Positions 45,782 to 57,953 of a stretch of DNA of 64,000 nt are shown in pieces. The stretch comes from Trema orientale. Taxonomy: Eukaryota; Streptophyta; Magnoliopsida; Rosales; Cannabaceae. How positions within the stretch are numbered: the stretch's first letter is position 1; every line of letters starts with the position of its first letter. Location: assembly GCA_002914845.1 (NCBI GenBank), contig JXTC01000190.1:472067-536066 (forward strand), in the 5' to 3' direction. Below the pieces are notes generated by a model. That model was not told the origin of the DNA. It made no database searches and saw only the letters and a program-made list of their open reading frames with translations. The position numbers were made by a program, and so were the translations under genes.

Positions 45782-48582
45782 TCATGAACAGAGTCTAGGC
45801 AAGGATCTTGTATGACTTTGACTTGGTGCTCTTGATTTCATAATCTTTGCCATTTGGATTTGCATTTTCCTACATACTTTTTCCAACTCCATCACCCTCC
45901 ATTGCATTCCTTGCAAATGTGCTCTGAGATTTTTGTTATCGGATGGAAGATCGAGTTTCCCTGCATAGAGGACAACTTGTTCTACCGATTCGTCTTTCTT
46001 TGTCTCATTTCCGACTTCTATAGCTCTACAAAGTGAACCATTACATGACTTGGTGTTGCTGGTGGCATGGAGTAAGCTTTTGAGCTTGAATTGTTGAGAG
46101 ATTAGAGCTTGGACCGCAGATTTTGATGGGAATTTTGTGTTCTGAGAAAGGTGTATGCCTGCTTCGGCTGAGAGCTTCTCATGGTTCAATGCACTGCATA
46201 TTTTCATCTTTTCTTCTTCGGATAAGCCTGAATGCACCTAATAAAAAAACCAGATTCAATCGACAGATACAATATAAAGGATAATGAAGGAACCTAAAAT
46301 TCAGACCACTAATTCAAGTTTTCAAAAAGTCAGATCAAACCAGCAGTTAAATTTCTTGATTAAAACGAAACAGATTAGAAGTTTAGGCAAAGCTAAACTG
46401 TAAATGAGTTCGGAGATCAATGCAATACCTCTAGATACATGTCAGCAGCACGATAAATCTCATCGTAGGAGTCTCGAGCAGATTCTGGCAGGGCCACAAT
46501 GAGAGCATGGAATTTTGAAGGTTTTAAATAAGGATCTGGGGCAACTTCAGCAATATACAAATCCATTAAGGTAGCAACTTTGTTCAATCTCATTGAGGAT
46601 ACTTGACAAAATTCTCCACGCAGAAATGCCTTCAAAAACCTCAGAACAAGATTCACATCGTACAAGTAATTCATCCCATAAGGGGATGGAACAAGCAAAT
46701 TATCTAATGTTGCTCGATCCAACTGTGAACCAATCATATTCTCCAACTTGTTCCTGCTACTTCTGTTTATCTTCAAATTCAGAGCAACCCGGTGAATCTC
46801 AAACAAACTCTTGCAGGATACACATGTTTTATCAAGAACATAAAGCATATCAATGACAGTTTCGACGATTCTGCACTTCTCGCCGGATGAGGCGGTGTAA
46901 AGTTTTGATTTGTGGTAATAAACAAGGAACCTACTTAGAAGGGCATGATCAAATTTCCGAGAAACCATAGACTTTGCAAACATTTCAACCAAAACAGGAC
47001 TCAAAAATAGGAGATCCTCAAACCACCAAGTTGCCCTTGAGAAGACTGTCTTTAAACTCTCGGTGCTTTTAGTGTCAAATGAAAACCGAAATCCAGAGCT
47101 ATCTGGGGAAGAAGTCGACGGACAAGGACTCACTTCGCTTGTCACAGCCAGCCTCCCAACTAGAGAATCCAAGCATCTCTCAAGTATTCCTGAAGACTCT
47201 GAAGCTGGAAGTAAACGCTGGCATTGCTTCAGAACCATCAGAAGCTCAGACCATGACCAATATCTCATCTCTTCAAAGGATTTCTCTGTTTGTTCCAATA
47301 AATTACCGGTTCCAGACAAAGAACTCTCCATCTCCATGAACTCTGCAGCACAACGTAGGAGGGTAATATTGGAAGGAGTTATCTCAGTTCTACCAATATT
47401 GTAGCAGAACCTCAAAATCAGCTCAAAACACTCTGCCCCACCTGGAAAGTCATGGAATACTACTTTAAGAGTACTTGTTGTGCCTTTGGATTTACCAAAT
47501 ATCTTACACAACCTTCCTGAATAAGAAGCTATTATATTCTGCAAATGGTCATGAAAAAAACAAAGTTAAAAGATGAAAACTCCAAAACAAAGTTCTACAA
47601 TTCTTCAAGAAAAATACCTTCCAATACCAAGTCCCAATTTGAGCATACAAGGGTAAAAAGGACAAATTTTTGTCATCGAGGAAATTAGAAGAAGAAATAT
47701 ACGAAACAAGTTATGCAAACTCACGGGATAAAGACAAAACACTAATCAACTCCATTGTAGAACGATATATACCAAAAGGAATGAACTTATTCAAGTGAAC
47801 AAAACAAAAGGGTGGGATTAAAAGTAGGAATCTAATGCTACAAACAGAACCTGCAAAAGAATGGTGAGAGGTCGTTATATCACATAAATTGCCGTGAGGG
47901 CAAGTTCGAAAAGATGTCTGCTAATCAGCTAGTTAAGAGGGGAAAAAAATAAATAAATAAATTATTAAATGCTAATGAATGTAACCCTTTAGTCCCTCTC
48001 AAAAGAAGTGAACAAAAACAAGTAAAGATATAAACGTTTGAGCCCCATGACACCAGCATTAAATGTGAGAAAGGAAACAAAAGAGAAAGACTTGCTACTA
48101 CTACTCGGTGTGCAGTTTGTGAAAATGGCGACAAAGCTATGGGGGGCACTAGTTACCATGACCCACATCAATGCCATACAGGTGTGTGACATAAATGATG
48201 GGCGGAAAAGGGCAGAATCATAAAACATGGAAAGTTACATAGAAATTATTAGAGCATGTAAAAAAGTATGGAGACCATAACAACTTCAAGCGTCATTGTT
48301 TCATTTACTAGTATCACAAACTAAAGCCTGTAAATTTGGCACCAAATTCCAAACATTCCAAATTATCTCTATCCAAATAAATGAGGGTCTAGTCTATTAC
48401 CACAAATATGTAAGCTTAAATCGGTCCACGTTGATAAAAGAAGTAACCAATTTAGGCAAAATAACAGTCACATTAATGAATAAACTAATAAGAACTGGGA
48501 AAGAGGAGCTGAGATTTACCTTGTCCACCATGAAAGTCTCTTCTCCATTAACATCAACTTCAAGGTCACAGCAAACCTCCAT
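45782..48582 (-). CDS. BTB/POZ and NPH3 domain protein, At3g22104-like, intact
   Basis: Three exons on the minus strand: 48520-48582 (21 codons, MEVCCDLEVDVNGEETFMVD...), 46429-47538 (370 codons) and 45782-46237 (151 codons plus stop), all with GT-AG introns of 981 and 191 bp, giving 542 residues. The N-terminal BTB domain (about residues 1-105) includes NIIASYSGRLCKIFGKSKG. The NPH3 domain starts near WWFEDLLFLSP (about 190) and includes LDRATLDNLLVPS and YDEIYRAADMYLEVH across the second splice site. A C-terminal helical segment (LQGMQWRVMELEKVCRKMQ) is likely coiled coil. Family members act as substrate adaptors of CUL3 E3 ligases in phototropism or auxin-related signalling. This subgroup is poorly characterised, so the exact role is inference. 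No lesion is seen. Confidence 0.93.
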
Positions 48583-49043
48583 GACCCAAGAAAAGAAATT
48601 TAAGTGAAAAAAGAAAAAGAAAAATCCAAACCACAATTAGACTTAGGGACCAAAGTTCCTTTTTTTTTTTCTTTTTCCTTTCTGGGAATCTGTATCAGGG
48701 GTCAGAAGGTTAAAAAAGAAAAGAGAAAATTAAAGAAAACTAGAAACAGGCCAGAGGAGACAAAGAGTTGAGGAGAGGAAATGAATTAGGAGGGCGACAA
48801 GACAAGTCCATATTCTGAGATAAAGAAGAAGACAAATACAAAGAGATGAATCACTTTGGCTATGCAAATGGGTAGTCGCCAATTGTGAAGGAGGAGAAGA
48901 CAATGTGGTTTTTCAACTGGGATACTGCGACAACACCCAAAAAAAAAAAAGAAAAAAAGTTTTGAGAAATGAGGAGAAGAACCCAACAACGAGAAAAAAG
49001 ACAAACAACTCCTCTTATAATATTATTCCTCTGTTGAAGCAGT

Positions 49044-49082
<39 letters not shown>

Positions 49083-49100
49083 CCTATGTCTTGTGAGAGA
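48583..49100 (-). promoter_or_regulatory. 5' untranslated/promoter region of the NPH3 gene with a GA/CT microsatellite
   Basis: On the gene's strand, a CT repeat (49045-49078 as GA on plus) lies about 465 bp upstream of the ATG. CT repeats are common in plant 5' leaders and core promoters. No clear TATA box was identified, so the start site is uncertain. Confidence 0.45.
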
Positions 49101-52100
49101 CCACCAGGCTCAATCTGACATTCCCAGAAACTACATATAGTTTAATACAGAAAAAGAAAAGGGAGATTTATTTTATTTTATTTATCCTTTTTTTTTGGGG
49201 GAGGGGAGGGACAAACAAGGAACAACAATAAGCTTAAGCCTCAACCTTTTTCGCTGGCTTTGTTTAGCTTTGTTTTTAATCCATTTGTTCCAGCTTCATA
49301 GCTATTAGCTGCTACGAGTCTCTCTGACTGTGCACCCACCACCACCACAGTACTACCTGCCCCCATAATATTTTAGTGTCGTTTTTCGTTCAATTACTGA
49401 ATTGCCCATTTGGACCATTTCTTTTCTTCTCTGCTTTCATTGCCTTGGAAGCTGGACTTTTCGGACCTTTTGTCTCGCAAATGAATTCGGGCCCCACTTG
49501 CTTACCCAATGGGTTCCACAAGAGGGATCCGACTGTTTGGCCCACGATGGATCGTGCTGGTGCTTGAGGACCTGTCCAATATCCATCCCCATTCCTAACC
49601 CGTCGGTTCACTTGTTTACACTACTGCATATCCATTAAAGATTTGAGGTTATAGAACATAAGTAGGGTAGTTTGCACGAGAAACCGACAATGGGAGCCGG
49701 GGCATCATAGGGAAGCGTGTCCGCATCCACACGATTAGTCATTGTGCCTAAATTCTAGTGGAAGTGCTAGAAGAATTTTTTTTATGAAAATAAAATAATG
49801 ATGCAAACAGCAAACATAATGAAATTTTAACTACATTTAACAATTTTTTGAAGATCACTACATCAGTCGACTGATTACATGCTTCAAAGTACCAAAACTT
49901 AGTCCAAAAAATAAATAAAATAGAATATAATCCAAATATGAACGTCAAAGGTAATATCTCAATGAAATAAACTGAAGTTTACATACAGTTCACTGTTTTT
50001 TTTTTTTTTTTAACTTTAATTATTTCTAATAAATTTCATAAACTTGGATGACAAACATGAATGTACATAGTTCAATCGCTATTTTGTTGAGGAATGTTAA
50101 ATGGACTCTTTTTCACACTTTTCTTTATATTTTTCAGTCTTACTAGTTGAGACATAGATTCTCTTTCACATTTTAATAATATAACAAATCATAGTAGAAT
50201 TTACATGTGAATTAGAGGATATAAAAGAGAGTGAAAAAAAAATTGTACTTAACATTCCCCATGTTCTGTTTATATATGTCAATAAATCCTGAGAAAGAGA
50301 AAGAAATCTAATTAAAACTAGGGTTTAGAGAAATAAAAGTAACATTAACCAAAAAAAAAAAAATCAAGTGACTCTTAAGTTTTAAGTAGGAAGATATTAG
50401 GAAATCAAATAAATGCATATAGATTAAAAAATAACAATTAAAACAAAAAATCAAATTTAGTGGTTAACGTGGGGCATATTTTGAAAAATTAGTAATATTG
50501 GATTGATTCTAATTTTTGAAAAAAAAAAATTAAGCCAGGACATTTTAGATATATTGCAACAAATTAAATAAAATTAAGAAGAACTATATTTGCACCCCAT
50601 ATAATTATTATGGGACTACCAAAATAAATAAATAAATAATAAGTCAGAACAAGAAATCAAAATTCATATTAAAAGCACCTCAAATATCCTCTAAATCTAG
50701 CTTTCTTCCCTGTAAATTCATGAACTAAAACAAACTAGTAGTTTTAATTTTTAGGATGAAAAGATTGAATCACTGAACAAAAAAGTATAAGAGAAACAAA
50801 AAAATAAACATGTGAAATGAAACACAAGGTATTGGAACCAAAAATTTAAAAATAAAACCAAACAAATTGGGTATAAAAGCAAAGAAATTTCACTTTCACC
50901 TTCATCTGCTTTAATTTAAAATTAAAGAAATTATCAAACAAATTAGAACTAGAGGAGATGAAATAGGCATAAGAAAATTTTTTAAAAAGTTAATAAGACA
51001 AAAGATAGAAAAGAATTTTAAATGGGAACAAAAGTACAAAATTGAAAAAGAAGACGAGATGAAGATAAAGATATGGTATTTTTTTTCTTTATCTTTTCTT
51101 TCTTAAATTGTTTCTTTTATTAATTTTATTGATGAATAAAGTGTCTTTATGTGAAATTTGTGTGTATATAATCCCGGAAAAGTTAGGTCAACACATATGC
51201 CCCTACTAACCCCTCGAGAGGACTGGCACGACATGGTTAACATCACCAGTTTTTTTTTTTCCCCTTTCTCAATTGAAATCCTACTGTTATCTTATTAGTC
51301 TGATATGAATTTCACTCAAACAAACGGTTTAAATATGTCACACAAACTTTCAACGGCTATGATTAGCGTCCATGATTCTCCAATTGGGAACGCATCTCAA
51401 GTTAATAGGCGGCGGAGTTCTTGATTGGTTGCCACGTTACCAATAGAAAGTAGAGTACTGTTTACTCTGTCTCTACGCTATACACGCTAAGCAAACCCCA
51501 CCATTTTTTGTTCGGGTGGAGCTCCAAAAATTGGAAATTCTCGCTCTGAGGCTCCGTTCATGCACGGTACCAAGGAAAGAATAATAAGGCTACTCAAAAA
51601 CGGGAGACGCGTGAAGCCGCATATTCGCGACCTGAAATGACTCTTTTACCCCTAGCTGCAACTACTATTTACGTTTTTACCCTTATGACATTTTGGATTA
51701 GAAAAAAGTGGCGTGTTCAGCTGTATCAAAAGGAAAAACTCCTGCATTTATCTCCATCTTTTCAACCTCATCATGATGCTTCACAAAGGGTTTTTGTAAT
51801 CATCATAATCATTACCAAATTATCTGTTTGGTCTCCCAAACAAAGGAAGAAAGAGGATAAATCGATGTCGTTTTGATGCTGCTGAAACTGTAAACGACGA
51901 CAAAACGATTTCAACTTTGTTGACCACTTTTTTTGGGTCTCATTAGGATTAAAATCATTGCTTTATTGGGCAATGTTGTCTGTTTCCTCAATATTATCAA
52001 CGTACCTAGAATGAGACATTTTTACTACAAATGTCGTTAACCTAATCTTTGCCCGAAATATATATATATATATATATAAATGTATATATCAATGTGGCTT

Positions 52101-53110
52101 TGAATTTTGATGGTAGTAATCCAACATTTAAGGGCGCCACCCTCACCAAATTTAAGTCTTAATCAACTTAAGTTGATACTTCTAAACTACTAAAGCCATA
52201 TTTTCCACACATATCTAAATTATAATTTATTTACTTGATCAAAATTGATGATAGTTATTTACAAATATTTATGCTGTCCTGTCTTATTAAAGACACGAAA
52301 GAGACTCCAAAAATATTTAGTGTGGAAATGAAAAATAACAGACTATACCAATCAAGTTAAATTTATAGTCAGTAAGTGGACAAAATTCATCGATGGACAT
52401 ATAATTTATATCCATCAAGCGGATGTCTAAACTCTAAATTTTGTACAAATAAATATGCTGACAAAGTACATTAATTTTTAAATGAAAAAGTCAATAACAC
52501 TAAATCTTTTAGATTTTGATTCTAATATTATTATTCCACCACTTTTTTTCCCCATTTTTTCCCCTTTTTGTTGGGTTTGTTTCTTTTCTCTAATTGTAAA
52601 ACTTTAAAGACGTGTGGGATCCTGATACTAACGTTTTTGCTAACACAATTACCAAATAAAGAGATTATAATATAATAGCACATATAGTGACTAGTGACCA
52701 GTGACAAAATAAAGGTACGTTTGAAAATGGTCCTTTCGTTTTGTCGATTGACCCTATCATGTCTCAACTTGAATTTCAAGTTTCAAACGCTAATAAGTAA
52801 TAGTAACGGCATAGAGAAAAGTATTTCGATGGAAATATTGCACGAGGCCTACAAAAGCATAATGAGTACTTATATCAGCCATTACATCCTTCAGTAAACT
52901 AGCTTTTCAAATGTCTCAAAACATCATTTACGTTCTAATCTCACAATTAACAACATAACAAATATTATTTGAGTCAGTAATATTGTCGCGTTGTATCAAA
53001 ATGGTGCTTGATAGTTGATAGTTATAACTCCAAATATGTGTGCTATTTATAGTTGGTATTAGGTAGAAAATACCATGGTTTATAGACGACCATAATTATA
53101 GGCCAGGCGG
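49101..53110. other. Long AT-rich intergenic region
   Basis: No convincing coding sequence is seen on either strand. Open stretches at 49376-49638 and 51637-51876 match no family I know and lack gene-like context. Simple sequence includes a T run at about 49998-50011 and a TA microsatellite at about 52060-52078. Confidence 0.5.
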
Positions 53111-53970
53111 TGTGACACAGATTGGTCACCAGGAGCTTATTTTAAAACAAAGCTTTTCCCCTTTTTCAAATTTTTATGGTCTCTCTGAGAGTTGACAAGA
53201 CACATAAACTGTTAAGAAACAGTGCAAGCTCATACGTGTGAAGTCATTTTTGTGGATTGGGATATGGCTTAAATTTAAGCCATTCACGTTTGGGCCCAAA
53301 GCCCATAAGAGTTGAGTTATTTTCCCGTTTCCATTTTAAGACAGTGGCTGTAGTTTATATGGCATATAAATATGCCATTGTTTTCTTCTTAGTAGAGCGG
53401 CACCCTTTGGACTGGCAGCCGCACCGTTGGTGTTGGCTTGCTTCTTGGGTTAGGAATAGCTAAACACCCTAGAAGGTACCCAAATTTGATATCTTCATGT
53501 AATTTTTTCTCCTAGTTTATGGAAATTTAGTACAAATAAGTTTTTAGATTTTGTTTATTTGTAGCTTGTTTATTTATTATTCTTTTTTTATATTAGCATT
53601 AAAATTGTTAGTAAAGTATTTTTTTTACAATTTTGAATTCTTCTCTGAAAGAGAGATTCAGGTGTATATGGGATTTGGGTTTTATAAAAATTTTGTTAGA
53701 TTTTTATAATCTCCTTTGGTTATGGGAGAATTCTTTGCCGTCTCCGACGTAAACGTAAACAGACATAGGCCAAAAGCTGAATCACGATAAATTCTTGTGT
53801 CATTTGTGATTTTTCTATATTTATATTTTGTGATAAATCTATTTATTTTTGGCATTTGCATAACAAGTTAGTAATTTGTGCTTCAGCTGGCATAATAATT
53901 TTATGCTATTTTCCACCTCTAGCTTTATTGTTCACTCATGATCAAGAACTACCATAACCTCTCCCACAAC
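53111..53970 (+). mobile_element. Possible LTR remnant or untranslated leader, uncertain
   Basis: The sequence has the order of an LTR: a TG start (tgtgacacag), tttgggcccaaagcccata, a TATA-like atataaatatgcc at about 53363, a polyA/T-rich middle, then gaattctttgccgtctccga and attcttgtgtcatttgtgat, which resembles plant LTR U5 sequence. The end at cccacaaca is a guess. No matching target duplication or second copy was found in the window. It could instead be an old 5' leader. Confidence 0.3.
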
Positions 53971-54537
53971 ATGAATATTCGAATTTATTTATTAACATTC
54001 TTGATGAAGTAATCCAAAATCCTCATTCACCCTTTGTTTTGGTAGATATAATTAAGAAAGAATGAAAGGAAATTAAGAGGGGTGGAAGGATGGGTAAGGA
54101 GAATTAGAACTTGGGTTGTTTGGTAAACAGAATAAATTAAGTGAATGAAAAATTGCAAAGGAGTTAATTGTAAGGATACAAATAAACTCGCATGAATTTC
54201 AAAAATAAAAATAAAAATAAAAAAAACTTGCATGATAACACACGTGAAATCACAAGTTTTTGGACGTCTTAGGCCTTGGTTCAAAGCCTCAATTAGTTTG
54301 AAAAAAAAAAAAAAAAAAGAACCATCTCTAACCTAGAATTTACTTCGGCACCATCCGAGAAAAAAAATAAGGTTTTGGACACTTATACCTATTTGTCAAA
54401 AAATATTACCAAATTTACGACCTTTCAAAAATAATAAAATTCCGTACGACCTTTTTAGGGTATTTTTCTAAATATTTTGAAAGCTAACAAACACGGTGGT
54501 ATTTCAGTAAATAAGCCCTTTTTTTTTTTTTTACAAG

Positions 54538-55020
54538 AAACCACAAAGGTTTCCTGGAAACCAATTTGGTTTCTTATTAGCGGAATGTTTTGTACGTAAG
54601 TAAATCACATGAAACTACAAATATTTCTTGGAAACCAGTTTGGTTTCTTTTAGCGGAATGTCTTGTACGTAAGTAAATCATAGGAAATCACGAATATTTC
54701 CTGGAAACCATTGTGGTTTCTTTTTTGCAGAAAGCCCCGTAGCTAAATAAATAAAAAAAAAAACCACGAAGGTTTCCTGGAAACTATCATGGTTTCATTT
54801 TTGCAAAATGCCATGAACCTAAGTAAATCACAGGAAACTATAGAAATCATTGTGGTTTCCTGTAGTAGAATTCTCTGTAGCTAAGTAAATCGCAAGAAAC
54901 CATCGTGGTTTCTATTTTGTAGAATGTTCTGTAACTAAATAAATCACAGGAAATCACGAAAGTTTCCTGAAAACTATTGTGGTTTCTTTTTATAGAATGC
55001 TAGAAACCAAAATGTTTCCT
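54538..55020. repeat. Tandem array with internal dyads, about 7 degenerate units
   Basis: Units of about 50-75 bp carry aggaaaccacgaaggtttcc, ggaaaccattgtggtttc, gcagaatgccctgtagcta and aagtaaatcacagg variants. The phrase aagtaaatca recurs at 54598, 54671 and 54821, with related forms at 54883 and 54937. Because each unit contains both aaacca and tggttt, it is a chain of short inverted repeats. Confidence 0.8.
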
Positions 55021-55654
55021 TCTATAATATCTTACCTGGAAAACTACAAAACACCGACTTTTGCCCATTAGCTCGAGCTTTAACTCAACGATTTTTAACA
55101 GAAGTTTCAAAGTCCTTCGAAGTCAGTTCCTTCTTCTTATCTCTAACTTGGGCAACTTTGACTTAAAAACTTTACCTTTTTCTCAAATAGGTTGCAGTGA
55201 CTTTGGAGGAGCTACGTTTCCCTTCAATTACGAAGCCTCCTTCAATTATGAAACTAGAGATACCGATTGCACCTGAGTTGTGACTATGGCTGAAACTAAA
55301 AAGAAGAATTGCGATAGATGTAGTAAAGAAGAAGAAGAAGAAGAAGATCACGAATAAATAAAAAGGAAAAAGAAAAGGACTTAAAAGCTAAAATGGTGAA
55401 ATAATTTTGAAAAATGAAAACAAAAATCTAGAAATCACCCACTAAACCCTCATTTCACTTAAAAGTCAGCAATGGAGATGAAGCTCAAAAACTCTCCAAT
55501 TTTATAAAAAAGTCGTGCAAAATAAAGTACATTGGGCCAAGTCGTATTTTTGGAATTTTTTGTTAAAATGTCGTAGCCTATGTCATTTTCCCAAAAAACA
55601 TCTCAACCTAAGTCTATGAGGGTTTTTGGACCTAGATAAAGAGAAATGACTAAT
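55021..55654. other. Spacer with a GAA microsatellite
   Basis: Includes a short gaagaagaagaagaagaa run near 55329. No gene is recognised. The plus-strand open stretch at 55061-55276 is not similar to anything I know. Confidence 0.4.
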
Positions 55655-55990
55655 GAAGGCCCAAATGACTTTTTAATGATTCGTTTTCAAACTAACATTT
55701 TTAGGATTTTCATAAATTCTATGATCGGAGGTCAAAACTTTCATGAGCGTGAAAATTACCGTCACAAAAATTATAACTGTCCTAAAAATGCTATTTTAAA
55801 AAAATTTAAGAAGAAAAGTCATTTTGGCATGGATAGGACTAACTTGGGCTGAATTGACTTTTTTATACATTTTTCTTTAAATGATAATTTCAGGAGTGTC
55901 AAGAACTTACCATAGGCCAAGACGCCCTTGACATTCCTAAAAATGTCATTTTTGAAAAAATGCACAAAAAAATTATTTTGGCCTAATTTA
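55655..55990. repeat. Two adjacent related imperfect palindromes (foldback repeats)
   Basis: The first hairpin (about 55655-55835) pairs gcccaaatgactttttaatg and catttttaggattttcat with cctaaaaatgctatttt and aaaagtcattttggc. The second (about 55848-55990) pairs gaattgacttttttatacat and caggagtgtcaag with cttgacattcctaaaaatg and tgcacaaaaaaattattttgg. The two share arm sequence and probably belong to one MITE family. Confidence 0.6.
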
Positions 55991-56949
55991 GTTCTATCCT
56001 TTGTCCTTTTTTCAAATCATGGATCCTTCCATTTCCTTTATTGGGCTTCAAACTTGAAATACCAAGTGGGCCTGATACAGATTGGGCCCTCTCAAATTTA
56101 TCATCTCGAAGAGAAATTTATACCCATTTTGTGCCTTGTACTTACAAATACCTGTTTTTTAACTATACATTTCCTGTGTAAAATATATGGTGTATATTTT
56201 ATCCTATGGTACCTATTAATAACATAAATTTTATCCTTATAGTTTATATATAAAGTGTAAATTTATACCTATGGTATATATTTTGAAAGGTATACCAATT
56301 TTTAAGTATAATTTTTATTCATGAAATTTATATATTTCCAAAAACAGGTATAAATATATGAATTGGTGAAATAAAACTAAAATAAAGTATTTATGAAAAT
56401 ATACTTAAGAAAACAGGTATTTATATACTTTTCTCTGCTCTCAGTACATAATCTTTATTTCCTTATGAGAAAATTAGACTCCATACCGTAATCTATATTA
56501 GGGAATAGAGGTAGGGGGGCATTTAGCAAGTTGGCCATATTTCGAACCCCATAAAACACATCTACCCTTTTCCAAATCTTGTAGCGCAATGGCCGAAGTT
56601 GATTTACTCACTCACTATATGTTGTTATTAAAAAAATAAATAAACAAAGAGAAATATTTTATTTTAAAATAGAGTGTAAAAATGTCATTTGCTATAATTA
56701 CTCTATTACTCGGCAAAATTTCCCAAAGGATTTCTATTGTTATTGTCATTGGTTTTGAAAGAAGAGAGGTAATACGGAATTAGATAGTCATATTATTGAG
56801 AGAGAGTAAAATAAAAATAGAATATATAGGTAGTTGCAAAAAAAAAAAAAAAATAATATACAGGTAAAAAGAAAAACTACTGGGATGTAAATGTGGCTTT
56901 TTATGGTTATTACCGTTTATAATTTATACTTCTAGATAAGATTCACAAA
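55991..56949. other. AT-rich spacer upstream of the tRNA
   Basis: No gene is recognised. A short stretch at about 56515-56600 (gcaagttggccatatttcga, cttgtagcgcaatggccgaa) has weak tRNA-like words but no fold I could confirm. Confidence 0.4.
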
Positions 56950-57041
56950 CCGACCTTAGCTCAGTTGGTAGAGCGGAGGACTGTAGTTGGTCATGCCTAA
57001 TAGCTATCCTTAGGTCGCTGGTTCGAATCCGGCAGGTCGGA
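56950..57041 (+). tRNA. tRNA-Tyr (anticodon GUA) with a 19-nt intron
   Basis: The acceptor stem pairs CCGACCT with AGGTCGG. The D arm is AGCTCAGTTGGTAGAGC. The anticodon arm GAGGA-CTGTAGA-TCCTT is interrupted after the base 3' of the anticodon by an intron at 56987-57005. The T arm is CTGGTTCGAATCCGG, with A at the discriminator position. Plant nuclear tRNA-Tyr genes normally carry such an intron. A T run (attttttatt) follows directly and serves as the RNA polymerase III terminator. Confidence 0.95.
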
Positions 57042-57115
57042 TATTTTTTATTTATTTATTTTTGACTTGCCACCGGATTTTTATTTTCCTTCTAAATACT
57101 TTCTTTAGCCTTTAT

Positions 57116-57156
57116 TAGCTATCCTTAGGTCGCTGGTTCGAATCCGGCAGGTCGGA
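57116..57156 (+). pseudogene. 3'-half tRNA-Tyr duplicate
   Basis: The segment 57001-57115, from the last bases of the tRNA intron through the terminator and 70 bp of flank, is repeated as 57116-57230 with one visible substitution. The duplicate contains the T arm (B box) and the 3' acceptor strand, but not the A box, D arm or anticodon. It is followed by the same T-rich terminator. Confidence 0.92.
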
Positions 57157-57230
57157 TATTTTTTATTCATTTATTTTTGACTTGCCACCGGATTTTTATT
57201 TTCCTTCTAAATACTTTCTTTAGCCTTTAT

Positions 57231-57953
57231 GCTTTCCATATAAAAATCTTAATTATTTTACCAGCAGAATAAATTAAACATAACTATCTAGGCCTATAGT
57301 AAAACATGGTCATGTGTATGGCAAAGAAAGGGGTGGTAAATTACTTTCACACTTCCAGTTCTATTTGCAGTGTCTACTGTCTCTCTTTAAAAGTTCCCTT
57401 AAATAGAATTTATTCCCCGTTTTAATAATATTACTATATTAGTACCTTACATATTGTTCAACACGTAACCATTAATTAGTTATACCACTGTGATTGAAAG
57501 TCAGACTATTCAAGAATAAACCACTGAGAAAACAAAAGTCCATATTCACAGTTGATGATGATAAATCATCAGAAAAACAAAATACATACATGCCAAAGAC
57601 TCAGTTTGTCTTATACACAATTTTACTGAAAAGACAGCGTGTACGTTTTCTCTTCTTTGCGCTTCATGTGATCATGGGCAGTCATTACAAACTGGGGAGC
57701 ATATGAATACTGCCTTTTCATTTTTTTTTTTCTTGTGCTTAATTTTGCAGCCTTTTCTTTTTTATTTTCTTTTTTTTTTCCTGACAATTAGAGAAAACAT
57801 TTCAAAAGGAAAACATGTTATCGTCACTGCCTCTTCACCCAAGATGGACCACATGATGAAGAAAATCCCAGAAACCCCCCATCTCATGGTAGGTCCATCT
57901 AAGTAATATTCCCACATTTGTAACATTTTTAAGACACTCTAGGCCACACCCAT
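57231..57953. other. Spacer between the tRNA duplicate and SCL32
   Basis: No gene is recognised. Pyrimidine-rich runs lie around 57720-57780. The part adjacent to 57953 should include the 3' untranslated region of the GRAS gene. Confidence 0.45.

Noticed and set aside
46593..47404. Plus-strand frames opposite the NPH3 gene
   Set aside because: They are antisense to a well-supported, conserved coding exon.
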